A stretch of 64,000 nucleotides of DNA from SZUA-35 sp965530755 (GCA_965530755.1 CBESNA010000006.1:1-64000), one strand, 5' to 3'. Positions 34,595-43,670 are shown, numbered from the stretch's first letter. The notes: generated from the letters alone by a model not told the origin. A program made the numbers and translations.

Positions 34595-35293
34595 TCATGG
34601 TTCTTCGCCGATGAATCGATAGCCGACTCCTCGAACGGTTCCGATCCACCGGGGATCGGCGGCATCGTCTCCGAGCGCCTTCCGGACATTTCGGATGTGG
34701 ACGTCGACCACACGTTCGTCGCCGTAGTAGTCCCAGCCCCAGACGCTTTCGAGCAGTTGGCGTCGAGAGAAGACCCGGCCCGGGTGCTCGGCGAGGGCGA
34801 CGAGCAGATCGAACTCAAGGGTGGTCAAGTCCTTGGAATCGCCGTGGATCCGTACCGATCGGCGTTCGGGATCGATTTCGAGGCTGCCCCGCTCCAAGAC
34901 TGTTCGATCGGTACTCGGCGGCAATCGGGGACGTCGGAGGACGGCCTTTATGCGAGCGACGAGTTCACGTGGACTGAACGGCTTCGTGAGGTAGTCGTCG
35001 GCCCCGACAGCCAATCCGATCAGTTTGTCGGTCTCCTCTGCTCTGGCCGTGAGCATGATCACGTAGACGTTCGAGAAGGTGCGGATTTCCCGTAGCGCCT
35101 CGATTCCATCGACCTGTGGCATGAGGATGTCGAGAACGACCAGATCGGGTTGATGCGACCGGACTGACTCGATGGCCTCCTGGCCGTTCGTCGCCGTGAG
35201 CACATTCCAACCCTCGGACCGAAGGTAGGAATCGACCAACTTGCGTATCGGGGCTTCATCGTCGACGACGAGAATGGTCGCTGGCTTGCTCAT
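34595..35293 (-). CDS. OmpR-family response regulator
   Basis: A 232-residue regulator. The receiver has ILVVDDEAPIR (Asp11, Asp12), phospho-acceptor Asp55 in LVVLDILMPQVDG, and Lys104 in YLTKPFS. The C-terminal winged helix has LTTLEFDLLVALAEHPGRV and the recognition region DVHIRNVRKALGD, ending GTVRGVGYRF. It is the partner of the adjacent kinase. It starts with ATG at 35293, downstream of a hairpin that separates it from the secreted-protein gene. Confidence 0.95.
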   Translation of the reverse strand: MSKPATILVVDDEAPIRKLVDSYLRSEGWNVLTATNGQEAIESVRSHQPDLVVLDILMPQVDGIEALREIRTFSNVYVIMLTARAEETDKLIGLAVGADDYLTKPFSPRELVARIKAVLRRPRLPPSTDRTVLERGSLEIDPERRSVRIHGDSKDLTTLEFDLLVALAEHPGRVFSRRQLLESVWGWDYYGDERVVDVHIRNVRKALGDDAADPRWIGTVRGVGYRFIGEEP

Positions 35294-35342
35294 CGGTGGT
35301 CTCACGTGGGTGGCGGATGTGGGCTGATCGTCCAACGCGCCG

Positions 35343-35374
35343 AACTCGGGGACCAGAGGGCTGGTACCCGAGTT
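35343..35374 (-). terminator. intercistronic hairpin upstream of the response-regulator gene
   Basis: Bases 35343-35356 and 35361-35374 are complementary over 14 positions with one mismatch, with a four-base loop. It lies between the stop of the secreted Asp/Arg-rich protein gene (35411) and the start of the regulator (35293). There is no U-run. It may reduce readthrough into the regulator genes or protect the 3' end of the upstream message. Confidence 0.65.
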
Positions 35375-35410
35375 GCGGCTCTGAAGGGCACGAAGGTCGA
35401 CAAGGCGCCG

Positions 35411-35803
35411 TCAACCCCGTCCCTGTGCGCGGCCCTCACGGGGAGCCGTGTCACTTCCGAGGTGAGCCCCCGGTCCGGCTAGAGAACCATCTTGGTCCCG
35501 GTCCCGATCCAGGTCGCCGTTCTCGGCGCTGTAGCCCTCGCCGTTTGCCGTGCGTTGCTCGTCGCCATCGCCTTCACGGTCGCGAACCTGGTTGCGGTTC
35601 GCGAGTTCCCCGGTCTCGGCGTGGAAGACACAATCGTCGGGATCGTGGAGCTGGAGTCGATCACGATCGCGATCCTGCTCTGGCGCCACGGCGCCCGGGG
35701 TGTCGGTGCTGTCGGTGGGGTCGTCAGACGATTGGGCCAAGGCGTATCCAGACGAAGCGAAAAGGGTGACGGCTACACCTGCTGCGGTGAGTGTGGTGAA
35801 CAT
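35411..35803 (-). CDS. small secreted Asp/Arg-rich protein upstream of a two-component system
   Basis: A 130-residue protein with a clear Sec signal peptide (MFTTLTAAGVAVTLFASSGY, then ALAQ, probable cleavage near residue 24). The mature part is low-complexity and highly charged: EQDRDRDRLQ, VRDREGDGDEQ and DLDRDRDQDGS. The D-x-D-x-DG pattern could bind calcium or another cation. No family is recognised. The gene comes first on the strand of the response-regulator and kinase genes, so it may be their target or a stimulus-binding partner. A frame this biased could be over-called, but the signal peptide is convincing. Confidence 0.65.
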   Translation of the reverse strand: MFTTLTAAGVAVTLFASSGYALAQSSDDPTDSTDTPGAVAPEQDRDRDRLQLHDPDDCVFHAETGELANRNQVRDREGDGDEQRTANGEGYSAENGDLDRDRDQDGSLAGPGAHLGSDTAPREGRAQGRG

Positions 35804-35948
35804 GCTGACTCTCCTTTCCCGAACCGCTCGGTTCGGTCATTGTCAGTCAACAGCTCGCTCGTGAAGCGATCAGGGTTGGCCTCGTGAAGCTCGGATGAAG
35901 ACGGGGGCAGCTCTCGCTGGCCCAGGTCGCTGCAGAAGGTCAGATGAC

Positions 35949-36356
35949 TCAGGCCAGCAGTTCAGGAGGAGCCATCAGGTGGCTGAGCGCTTGGCTGACC
36001 CGGTCCCTCGCTTCGGCTGCGATGGGCGCGATGTCGTCGTTGCCGGTGATCGAGGCCATCAGGGCTGGATCCATCGCCTCGACCATGACGTAGTCGCCGA
36101 ACTGGCGAACGACGACGTTGCAGGGGAGGAGCACACCGATCTGGGGGTCGATCTCCAGGGCTCGGCTGGCGAGCACCGGGTTGCAGGCCCCGATGATCAC
36201 GTAGGGATCGATGTCCTTGTCGATCTTTGCCTTGAGCGTTGCTTGCATGTCGATTTCCGTGAGTGTCCCGAAGCCAACTGCAGCGAAGGCAGCCTTCACT
36301 TCTGCAAGGGCCTCCTTGAACGGTCGGGACAGAACGGCAGCTTCTTCGAAGATCAT
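35949..36356 (-). CDS. DUF302-family protein
   Basis: A 135-residue DUF302 protein. The family pattern is clear: VGFGTLTEIDMQATLKAKI, PYVIIGACNPVLASRALE and IGVLLPCNVVVRQ, with two cysteines in GACNP and LPCN. The function is unknown; family members often accompany sulfur or metal metabolism. The ATG at 36356 has AAGGAGA 11 bases upstream, which is better than longer alternatives overlapping the divergent decarboxylase start. Confidence 0.9.
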   Translation of the reverse strand: MIFEEAAVLSRPFKEALAEVKAAFAAVGFGTLTEIDMQATLKAKIDKDIDPYVIIGACNPVLASRALEIDPQIGVLLPCNVVVRQFGDYVMVEAMDPALMASITGNDDIAPIAAEARDRVSQALSHLMAPPELLA

Positions 36357-36438
36357 GCAGACAGTCTTCTCCTTGCTTCGCAACGCCAGAGAGAGTCCAA
36401 AGTCACGATCATCACCTTTTGATGATGGAATCAAGACC

Positions 36439-37863
36439 ATGATCAAGCCTTCGGAAGCTGACGAGCCGCCAGAGAGCGCTGATGCTCTGCTCCTGCGCCG
36501 AGCGGCCCAGCTCGCTCTTGACTACGAGGCGACGATTGACGCACGGGCTGTCGCTCCAACGCGAGAAGCACTGGATGCCCTGTCCGGCTTCGACGAGGAC
36601 CTGCCCGCACACGGTGCCGATCCACTCGAGACGCTGGTGATGCTCAGTGAGATCGGAGGGCCTGCCACGATCGGCAGCACCGGGCCAAACTATTTCGGTT
36701 TCGTACAAGGTGCGACCTATCCGGTCGCCCTCGGTGCCTCGTTCGTGGCTGCCGCCTGGGACCAGAACGCGGCGCTTCCGGTCATGTCGCCGGTGGCGGC
36801 GTCCCTGCACGATGTGACTCGTCGTTGGTTGGTGGACCTGCTCGGCTTGGCCGAAGGCACCGATGTCGTATTCGTCACCGGTGCGACCGTTGCCAATGCG
36901 AGCTGCCTGGCTGCAGCTCGAGACGCGCTCTTGTCAGAGTGGGGGTGGGACACCCAACGCGACGGGCTCTTCGGCGCCCCACCGATCCGGGTGGTCGTCG
37001 GAGAAAAGGCTCACAGCACCCTCCGCAAGTCGCTTGGACTCGTTGGTCTCGGGCGGGAGCGGGTCATCGAAGTGATTGCCGACGATCAGGGCCGCATGCT
37101 GGCCGCAGCCCTCCCGGATCTCGACCCCGCAGAGGGCCCGATTCTCGTGTGCGCTCAGGCTGGCGAAGTGAACACCGGTGCCTTTGATCCCTTCGACGAG
37201 CTGGCTGATTGGGCGGAGCAACGTAATGCGTGGCTCCATGTCGACGGAGCATTCGGGCTCTGGGCGCTCACTGACCCCAGCCGCGCCGAGCTCGTTGACG
37301 GGCTCGCCCGCGCCGATTCGCTGGCGACCGATGCGCACAAATGGCTCAATGTCACATACGACTGCGGCATCGCCTTCGTGCAGCGTCCGGGTGCCCTTCG
37401 CCGAACCTTTGCCGTTGTTGCCGGCTATCTGCCGCCCGATGATGTTTTCGAGATGATGCACCACACACCGCAGTCCTCGCAGCGGGCTCGCCAGATCGAA
37501 GTGTGGGCCGTGCTGCGCAGCCTCGGTCGGTCCGGCGTGACGTCCATGGTGCAACGGGCGTCCGACAACGCGGTCGCGATCGCCGACAGGCTCCGCAGCG
37601 TCGAGGGCTTCGAGATCCTCAACGATGTCGTCCTCAACCAGGTGCTCGTGCGTTACGAGGATGGGGCCGCGACCCAGGCGCTCGTCGAGGAGATCCAACG
37701 CGACGGGCGCATCTGGTGTGGCCCGACATTGTGGCAAGGCGGCCCTGCTCTGCGCATCAGTGTCTCATCGTGGAAGACCGACGCTGAGGCCGCAGATCGG
37801 GCAGCGGAGGTGATTCTCGAATGCGCTGCGTCGCTGCGCAGCAACGACGAGCCACAGGTGTGA
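36439..37863 (+). CDS. PLP-dependent decarboxylase, group II
   Basis: A 474-residue pyridoxal-phosphate enzyme of the aromatic-L-amino-acid/glutamate decarboxylase group. Visible sites are VFVTGATVANASCLAAARD (cofactor phosphate), AWLHVDGAFGLWAL (pyridine-N Asp), and ATDAHKWLNVTYDCG with Schiff-base Lys301. The substrate cannot be assigned. It is divergent from the DUF302 gene and convergent with the alkylsulfatase gene. Confidence 0.9.
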   Translation: MIKPSEADEPPESADALLLRRAAQLALDYEATIDARAVAPTREALDALSGFDEDLPAHGADPLETLVMLSEIGGPATIGSTGPNYFGFVQGATYPVALGASFVAAAWDQNAALPVMSPVAASLHDVTRRWLVDLLGLAEGTDVVFVTGATVANASCLAAARDALLSEWGWDTQRDGLFGAPPIRVVVGEKAHSTLRKSLGLVGLGRERVIEVIADDQGRMLAAALPDLDPAEGPILVCAQAGEVNTGAFDPFDELADWAEQRNAWLHVDGAFGLWALTDPSRAELVDGLARADSLATDAHKWLNVTYDCGIAFVQRPGALRRTFAVVAGYLPPDDVFEMMHHTPQSSQRARQIEVWAVLRSLGRSGVTSMVQRASDNAVAIADRLRSVEGFEILNDVVLNQVLVRYEDGAATQALVEEIQRDGRIWCGPTLWQGGPALRISVSSWKTDAEAADRAAEVILECAASLRSNDEPQV

Positions 37864-37878
37864 TCGATACCGGGTCGG

Positions 37879-39789
37879 TCAGGGCTCGACAATGGCGAAG
37901 TTCGTAGCGAAGGTATCGAGGTTGCCGAAGATCGCGAACAGCGCATCGGCATCGCCATCGAGCTCGATGTCGCCGGCCCCGGCAGCCTCGACGAACGTCG
38001 CTGCGCCGCCGAGAATGTCGGTGAGAAGCTTCTTGGTCATGCGGACCGTCACCGACGAGCGATCGTCGTGGCGGCCGGCGACGTAGTGCAGCGTTTGGTT
38101 CTCCAGTCCGAGGACCCACTGCTGGTCGATGTCGGTGAAATCCCAGTTGGTCATGACGTGCTTGCCGACGACGTCTTCTGACTTGAGCCTCACGGCGATG
38201 GCATCGAACACCATGTCGACCGTGAGAGCCTCGGCCAGGCCGTTGGCGCGGGGCGGACCAGACTTCGGTGTGCCGTTGCGGAGTTCCTGCGCTCCGGTCA
38301 GGTAGGCGTTCCGCCACGTTGCCGATTCGGATTGGTAACCGAGCTGCTCGAACGCATCGGCCTGCAGCGAGCGGGCATCGAGGTTGGTCGGATCCGAGAA
38401 GACGAGGTGGTTGACCACCTCGGCCACCCATCGGTAGTCACCTTCGTTGTATGCCGACCGGGCATGGGCAAGCAGTGCATCTGCGCCGCCGGCCAGCTCG
38501 ACATAGCGACGTCCCGCATCGGTCGGTGTGCGAGCCCACAGTCTGGCCGGGTTGCCGTCGTACCAGCCGAGGTAGCGCTGGTACACCGCCTTGGAGTTGT
38601 GCACCAGGGCGCCGTAGTAACCGCGGGTGTGGATCTGAGACGTGAATGCCTCGGGCAGCGTGAGCTCGTCAGCGATCTCGGTCGGTGTGAGGCCCTTGTT
38701 GGCGAGGCGCATCGTCTGGTCGTGGATCCAACGGTACAGATCGCGCTGTTGGCGAAGGAACATCTCGACGTCGTCGCGGCCCCATCGGGGCCAATGGTGG
38801 CTGGCGAACATCAGCTCGGTCGACGCACCGAACAGTTCCAGCGCCTCGTTGATGTACTTCGACCATCCCAACGAATCGCGAGCCTGAGCGCCTCGCAGCG
38901 GCAGCAGGTTGTGCATGTTGTGCGAGCAGTTCTCGGCCATGCAGAGCCAGCCGTGGTCGGGAAAGAAAAAGTTCATCTCTGCCGGCGCCTCGGCTTCCGG
39001 CGTGAGCTGGAAGATGACCCTCACGCCGTCGAGAACGAGTTCCTGGCCGGTCTCGGTGATGTCGATCGTCGGGGGAAGGAGTCCGACGCGCCCCGCCGGT
39101 GTCGCCTTGCCCAACCCGCAGTCGACGTGTTGGCGGGGGCCGGCCGGAAGGAGCCCGCCGAACTGATAGGCGGCCCGTCTCCCCATCGCCGGACCTGCGA
39201 TCACGTTTTCGGCCACGGCCTCGCGCATGAAGTGCTCCGGCGCAACGATGGGCACGTTGCGAAGCTCGATCTGCTCGGCGGTCAGCACGCCGCGCACGCC
39301 GCCGAAGTGGTCGATGTGGCTGTGGGTATAGATCACGGCGGTGACCGGCCGCTCGCCGAGTTCGGCGTTTGCCAGCTCGAGGCAAGCTCGAGCACACGCC
39401 TCGCTGGTCAGGGGATCGATGATGACCCAACCCTCGTCACCGGCGATGAAGGTGATGTTCGAAAGGTCGTAGCCCCGAGCCTGCCAAAGCCCTGGTGCCA
39501 CCTCGAACAAGCCGTGCTCTGCGTTGAGCCTCGCCTGGTTCCACAAGCTCGGGTTCACCGAGTCCGGCGCCGCCTCCGACTCCCGAATGAAGTCGTATCG
39601 GGAGATGTCCCAGACGGTTCGCCCGTTCTCCTCGACAACGCCGGTCGGGTGTGTGGCGATCAATCCGCGAGCCGCCCGTTCAGCATCGGCCGGGTTGGCG
39701 TCGAAGCTGATCATGGCGTCGCTCAGCAGCGTCGTCGTGTGATTGGTCGGCGCCTTGGGTGACTCGGGTTCGGTTGCCATGTCGCTCAC
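37879..39789 (-). CDS. linear alkylsulfatase (SdsA1/BDS1-like)
   Basis: A 636-residue metallo-beta-lactamase-fold alkylsulfatase. The metal site reads YTHSHIDHFGG (His156, His158, Asp160, His161), with further ligands near MAENCSHNMHN and ASHHWPRWG. A helical dimerisation domain and an SCP2-like C-terminal domain (TVDMVFDAIAVRLKSED) complete the family architecture. It cleaves primary or secondary alkyl sulfates to alcohol and sulfate. Unlike Pseudomonas SdsA1 there is no signal peptide, so it appears cytoplasmic and would need substrate uptake. It begins 35 bp after the unknown membrane protein gene, suggesting an operon. Confidence 0.93.
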   Translation of the reverse strand: MSDMATEPESPKAPTNHTTTLLSDAMISFDANPADAERAARGLIATHPTGVVEENGRTVWDISRYDFIRESEAAPDSVNPSLWNQARLNAEHGLFEVAPGLWQARGYDLSNITFIAGDEGWVIIDPLTSEACARACLELANAELGERPVTAVIYTHSHIDHFGGVRGVLTAEQIELRNVPIVAPEHFMREAVAENVIAGPAMGRRAAYQFGGLLPAGPRQHVDCGLGKATPAGRVGLLPPTIDITETGQELVLDGVRVIFQLTPEAEAPAEMNFFFPDHGWLCMAENCSHNMHNLLPLRGAQARDSLGWSKYINEALELFGASTELMFASHHWPRWGRDDVEMFLRQQRDLYRWIHDQTMRLANKGLTPTEIADELTLPEAFTSQIHTRGYYGALVHNSKAVYQRYLGWYDGNPARLWARTPTDAGRRYVELAGGADALLAHARSAYNEGDYRWVAEVVNHLVFSDPTNLDARSLQADAFEQLGYQSESATWRNAYLTGAQELRNGTPKSGPPRANGLAEALTVDMVFDAIAVRLKSEDVVGKHVMTNWDFTDIDQQWVLGLENQTLHYVAGRHDDRSSVTVRMTKKLLTDILGGAATFVEAAGAGDIELDGDADALFAIFGNLDTFATNFAIVEP

Positions 39790-39823
39790 ACTTCCATTGC
39801 TTCGATGCTCACCGCAAAGGCGG

Positions 39824-41464
39824 TCAGGCGTCGAGCAGGTCGACCCTGCGAATACCCTTGCGGCTCAGCACGACCCTTGCTGCGCTCCAGGTCGAGTCGA
39901 CGCCGGTTGGAGTCAGACGATGGAGGATCGTCACGTCGTACGCGCGGGGCAACGTCGACTTGACCAGCTCGCCTGACACAGGGTCGGCCAATGTGACGCT
40001 TCTCGACGGGTCGTCGGTGTGGGCCAGCCATCTGGAGATGTCGAGACGGAGGATCTCGGTGAGCGAGTCGAAGCGCGGGTCGATCGAGCGCACGAGGTCG
40101 GCATCGACCGTCATCGACTTGCGGTGATACAGGATCGAATCCAGTTCCAGAATCTCTCCGAGCGAATCGCTCTGCAGATCGTGACGGAAATCGGCGACCT
40201 CGGGCGGTAGCTCGTGTGGTTCGACGAATCGGTACTTCTCATCGGCAACCGCGATCTGCGCTCCATCTGCGCCTCGGCGGACGGTCCATCTTCGATTCGG
40301 ATATCGCCGATCGATGAAGTCGCTGGACCGGACCTGCAACGTTGACTTGATCCGATCCTTGCCCATGTACGCCAGTACGACCAGGCCACCCCACACCCAT
40401 ACATCGGCCGCTTCGGTTGGTGTGCCATACAGCAAGGCAGCGGTGACAGCGAAGGTCATCGCGATGCCGGCCGCGATCGAATGAAGCGCGTGCTCTGCGT
40501 GGCGCCGCGCATCGCCTGCCCTCGAATCGAGCCACAACACCGACGAGGTCAACCGTTTCAATGCGTGCCGATGACGCTCGACCTGCTCGAGTTCGAACGT
40601 GGTGCTGTCCGCTGACACGCTGGGGCCTTCCCCCGCCTGCGCCCGATGTCGAGCCTCCTTGACGGCGGCCCGCTTGACGCGCTCGGCTGCCGGAGCTGTC
40701 GACTTTCGTCTGGTCAAGTCTCGAACGAGCTTGACCATCGCCACTTCGAGCACGTTGGACAAGTGCTCGTCGACCCACGATGCGGTCTCTCCGACGCTCG
40801 GGTCGGCGAGATCGGCAGCGGGAATCAGGCTTTGCCGAATGCTGATCATCGCTGACTCGGCGACATCTACCAGTGTCTCGGCCCCGGCCTCGATGGCTTC
40901 ATTGGTCTCCAGCGTTCGCACGGCCAAGGTCGCACGGGCGATCGCCTCGCGGACCCGGCATGCGAACAGTTTGAGTTCGTCGATCGCGTCGGCAGGATCG
41001 ACCTCGGTGATGATGCGGGCGACGGCCTCAGCTGCACGAGGCACCTCGTCCAACTCGAGCTGCGGAGTGCTGAGTCTGACGTGCGACTGGATGTCGGAGC
41101 CGATCCGATGCGTCGAGTAGGTGTCAGCGCTCAACCGGAAGCTCTGCGGCAGGAAGATCCAGGCTTCCCAGGTCCGTCCGGCGCTGTCGGCGGGATGCTC
41201 GAGGTTGATCTCGAGGTGCGTACGGTCGTGTCGACGCCAACCCGGTGAGAGCTCGGTGAGATTCGGAAGGGGCGTCTTCCACGGGGGAGCTTCGAGCAAC
41301 GAAGGTAGGCGCGCCGTCAAGTCCTTGATTCCGTCGAGGCCCTGCTTGAGTTTGATCGGATCGCTTCGCAGCACGGATTCGGTGGAGCGTGCGGCGCGCC
41401 GGACGAACGCGGGAACGTTCGACCGTTCCGGCCCTTCGGCCTGTTCTGATGTCTGATCAGTCAT
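39824..41464 (-). CDS. conserved membrane protein of unknown function
   Basis: A 546-residue protein with no recognised catalytic motif. Residues about 75-150 form a charged beta-rich domain containing AWIFLPQSFRLSADTYS; the middle is alpha-helical (RATLAVRTLETNEAIEAGAE). A two-helix membrane hairpin lies around residues 330-375 (GIAMTFAVTAALLYG, VWVWGGLVVLAYMG). A C-terminal domain ends with VVLSRKGIRRVDLLDA. I believe the pattern is shared with unnamed proteins in other bacteria, but this is from memory. It lies between a SnoaL-like gene (28 bp) and the alkylsulfatase gene (34 bp) in one direction. Confidence 0.8.
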   Translation of the reverse strand: MTDQTSEQAEGPERSNVPAFVRRAARSTESVLRSDPIKLKQGLDGIKDLTARLPSLLEAPPWKTPLPNLTELSPGWRRHDRTHLEINLEHPADSAGRTWEAWIFLPQSFRLSADTYSTHRIGSDIQSHVRLSTPQLELDEVPRAAEAVARIITEVDPADAIDELKLFACRVREAIARATLAVRTLETNEAIEAGAETLVDVAESAMISIRQSLIPAADLADPSVGETASWVDEHLSNVLEVAMVKLVRDLTRRKSTAPAAERVKRAAVKEARHRAQAGEGPSVSADSTTFELEQVERHRHALKRLTSSVLWLDSRAGDARRHAEHALHSIAAGIAMTFAVTAALLYGTPTEAADVWVWGGLVVLAYMGKDRIKSTLQVRSSDFIDRRYPNRRWTVRRGADGAQIAVADEKYRFVEPHELPPEVADFRHDLQSDSLGEILELDSILYHRKSMTVDADLVRSIDPRFDSLTEILRLDISRWLAHTDDPSRSVTLADPVSGELVKSTLPRAYDVTILHRLTPTGVDSTWSAARVVLSRKGIRRVDLLDA

Positions 41465-41492
41465 CGCATGCGCTCCAGCCGCCCCGGTCGTT

Positions 41493-41927
41493 TCACTCGG
41501 CCATCTGCTCGAGCATGGCTTTCATCTGCTGATGAACCAGATCGACCGCCTGGAGCGGCCGGATCATCACTCTGAACTCGGTGATCATGGCGTCGTCGTC
41601 ACAGGTGATGATGTCGACCCCATTGACATACTTGCCCTCGATCGATGTCTCGAATTCGAGCATGGCATGGTTGCCCTGGAGGATCTGTTTGCTGTAGCCG
41701 AAGCCGCCCCCACCTTCGTCGCTGGGTGTGTCGTCGCCGCCGAGGGTGTTGCCTGCTGCTCCAAGATAGAGCTTCGTGATCTCCCTGCCACTCTGGGGAG
41801 TGAAGACGATGGGGGACAGGAACACGCAGTCTTCGTGGAGCAGTGCGTCGAGGCCGCCGGGCAGATCGCCTCGGAGATGGTGGTGCCATCTCTCGATGCA
41901 GGTACGGATCGGATCGCTGTCGGTCAT
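41493..41927 (-). CDS. nuclear transport factor 2-like (SnoaL) protein
   Basis: A 144-residue NTF2-fold protein with an opening helix containing IERWHHHLRGDLPGGLDALL, then HEDCVFLSPIVFTPQSGRE and closing strands VNGVDIITCDDDAMITEFRV. This is typical of polyketide-cyclase-like SnoaL proteins used as small ligand-binding or isomerase domains. It is first in the probable operon with the unknown membrane protein and the alkylsulfatase. Confidence 0.85.
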   Translation of the reverse strand: MTDSDPIRTCIERWHHHLRGDLPGGLDALLHEDCVFLSPIVFTPQSGREITKLYLGAAGNTLGGDDTPSDEGGGGFGYSKQILQGNHAMLEFETSIEGKYVNGVDIITCDDDAMITEFRVMIRPLQAVDLVHQQMKAMLEQMAE

Positions 41928-42094
41928 GTGTCGATTGTCGCGGACAGGTGTCCGGGGTGCGAGCCAGGCTGCTCGGCCACGCGGTCATGGACTCGTCGCG
42001 ATGAGGCCTTTCGACCCTGCTGCGGTGGCGGTTGCCGATTGATGATTCGCACCGACAGCGCCGCCATCCAGGCGGCACGAAAGGGGCGAGTCTC

Positions 42095-42742
42095 ATGATT
42101 CGCAAACTGTGGTGGGCCGTACTGGCAATTGGACTCTTTGGTGTCATCGCGCCATTTGTTCTCGGTCTCCCCGACAAGGTGGCCGGCGGCGAAGCGATGA
42201 TGTCGTCGTTCGAGCCGATCATGGATGAGGAGAACGTCCAGATCACTGCCGACTACTACAACGACGTGTTCGTTCCGCTCGGCGGCGTCGCCCCGGCGAT
42301 GAGCCAGGAGAACATCGACAAGTTCAACAGCTACTTGGCCGGCTTCGACGGCCTCGGAGAGGATGGCGCCAGAATCGTGCCGACGCTCGCTACTGCCCTC
42401 AACATGAGCGAAGAGGAAGCCGGGGCATACATGGCCGGCGAGTTCCCGGCGATGACGCAGATGATGCAGGGCCTTCCGCAGATGCAGGAAGACTTCACGA
42501 ACTTGCTCGGTCTGATGGGCGCAAACGTCGAGATCTTCGAACAGGTGCCTGCCGGCCTCGACCACTACGAGCCCCTCGTGACAACGATGCAGGAACAGCA
42601 GCAGAACTACGAGAAGGCAGCGAGCATGCCTGACTTCCGTGCCTTCACCTGGGTCTTTCTGATCCCTGGAATCGCGCTCGTCGCTCTGTCGGGCATCGCC
42701 CTTGTTGGGATCAGACGGGAGGCGGCCCACGTCTCCGGTTGA
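42095..42742 (+). CDS. membrane protein of unknown function
   Basis: A 215-residue protein with one hydrophobic segment at each end (LWWAVLAIGLFGVIAPFVLG and FRAFTWVFLIPGIALVALSG) and an extracytoplasmic domain of about 150 residues between them. The loop is helical, acidic and rich in Met, Asn and Gln (EFPAMTQMMQGLPQMQ). No family is recognised, and the two-end anchoring suggests a membrane-spanning sensor or scaffold. The ATG at 42095 has an AAGGGG ribosome-binding site. Confidence 0.75.
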   Translation: MIRKLWWAVLAIGLFGVIAPFVLGLPDKVAGGEAMMSSFEPIMDEENVQITADYYNDVFVPLGGVAPAMSQENIDKFNSYLAGFDGLGEDGARIVPTLATALNMSEEEAGAYMAGEFPAMTQMMQGLPQMQEDFTNLLGLMGANVEIFEQVPAGLDHYEPLVTTMQEQQQNYEKAASMPDFRAFTWVFLIPGIALVALSGIALVGIRREAAHVSG

Positions 42743-42856
42743 CCGACCACCGACGTGCGAGCGTCATCCAATCTGCTCCGCATCGGTGATGTTTCACTGC
42801 GGTGTCGCAAGGGTAAGTGAAGTCGGTCATTGTTGGTCAACTCACTACCCGTTGGA

Positions 42857-43252
42857 ATGGTGCTCATGAACGTTGTCGGCAAGATCGCACAGACAAGTGC
42901 AGCGCTCTGGATCCTGAACGTCTGGATCAACAGATTCAACAAGGACACCGGCTACCGAGGCGGTGATGCCACGAACATGGTCGAAGAGTTCGAGGAGTAT
43001 GGGCTTTCCAAGAACACCATGTATGCCGTTGGGGCAACGAAGGTGACCTTGGCGACGCTCATGCTCATCGGCCTGCGCGTTCCGAAGCTCGCCCGGCCAG
43101 CTTCTGCCAGCTTGGCTGTTCTCATGCTCGGAGCGATCGGCATGCACGTCAAGGTCAAGGATCCGCTCAAGCGATCGCTGCCGGCCATCAGCGTGCTGTG
43201 CCTCTCTGCTCTTTCAGCGGTGCTCAACGGAGTCAAAGCGAACAACGCCTGA
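42857..43252 (+). CDS. DoxX-like small membrane protein
   Basis: A 131-residue protein with four hydrophobic segments in the DoxX-like pattern: an opening helix, VGATKVTLATLMLIGLRVPK, SLAVLMLGAIGMHVKVKDPL and a last helix. DoxX-like proteins are linked to thiosulfate:quinone chemistry or redox stress in some species, which is not shown here. ATG 42857 or 42866 may be the start. It is convergent with another DoxX-like gene. Confidence 0.8.
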   Translation: MVLMNVVGKIAQTSAALWILNVWINRFNKDTGYRGGDATNMVEEFEEYGLSKNTMYAVGATKVTLATLMLIGLRVPKLARPASASLAVLMLGAIGMHVKVKDPLKRSLPAISVLCLSALSAVLNGVKANNA

Positions 43253-43277
43253 CACGCGGTTACCGCGCCACGAACTG

Positions 43278-43616
43278 CTATTGCGTCAAGAACAGGACCA
43301 CGAGAAGCGCGTTCATCGCGCCCAGGGACGCTGCCGGCACCATGAGCCGCGGGGCGTCGTGGATTCTGAGCCGGACGATCAGGCCGAGGGCCATCATGAG
43401 CGCAAGACCGCCGGCCGCCAAAGCTCCTATCGCGGCATAGCGGAAGCCAAGCAGTACGCCGAGTGCGCCCATGAGTTGCATCGAACCGACGAACTTTCGC
43501 ACTCCCGGCATGCCGTAGCGCTCGAACTCGCCTCGTGGCGGAGCGCCGAACAAGGTCTGATAGCCGTAGATGGCGAAGGACAGCCCTGAGATCAGCGAGA
43601 GAACAATCAGGACCAT
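43278..43616 (-). CDS. DoxX-like small membrane protein
   Basis: A 112-residue membrane protein with four helices: SLISGLSFAIYGYQTLFG, VGSMQLMGALGVLLGF, ALAAGGLALMMALGLIVR and a final AMNALLVVLFLTQ. The layout and the MPGVRKFVGSMQLMGALG segment fit the DoxX-like family. It lies 55 bp after the DUF2236 gene in the same direction, so they may be co-transcribed. Confidence 0.8.
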   Translation of the reverse strand: MVLIVLSLISGLSFAIYGYQTLFGAPPRGEFERYGMPGVRKFVGSMQLMGALGVLLGFRYAAIGALAAGGLALMMALGLIVRLRIHDAPRLMVPAASLGAMNALLVVLFLTQ

Positions 43617-43670
43617 GAGTGCGTCACCGTATGGGCTCTCGCCCCGGCGAGACGTATCGCAACGCCGCGC

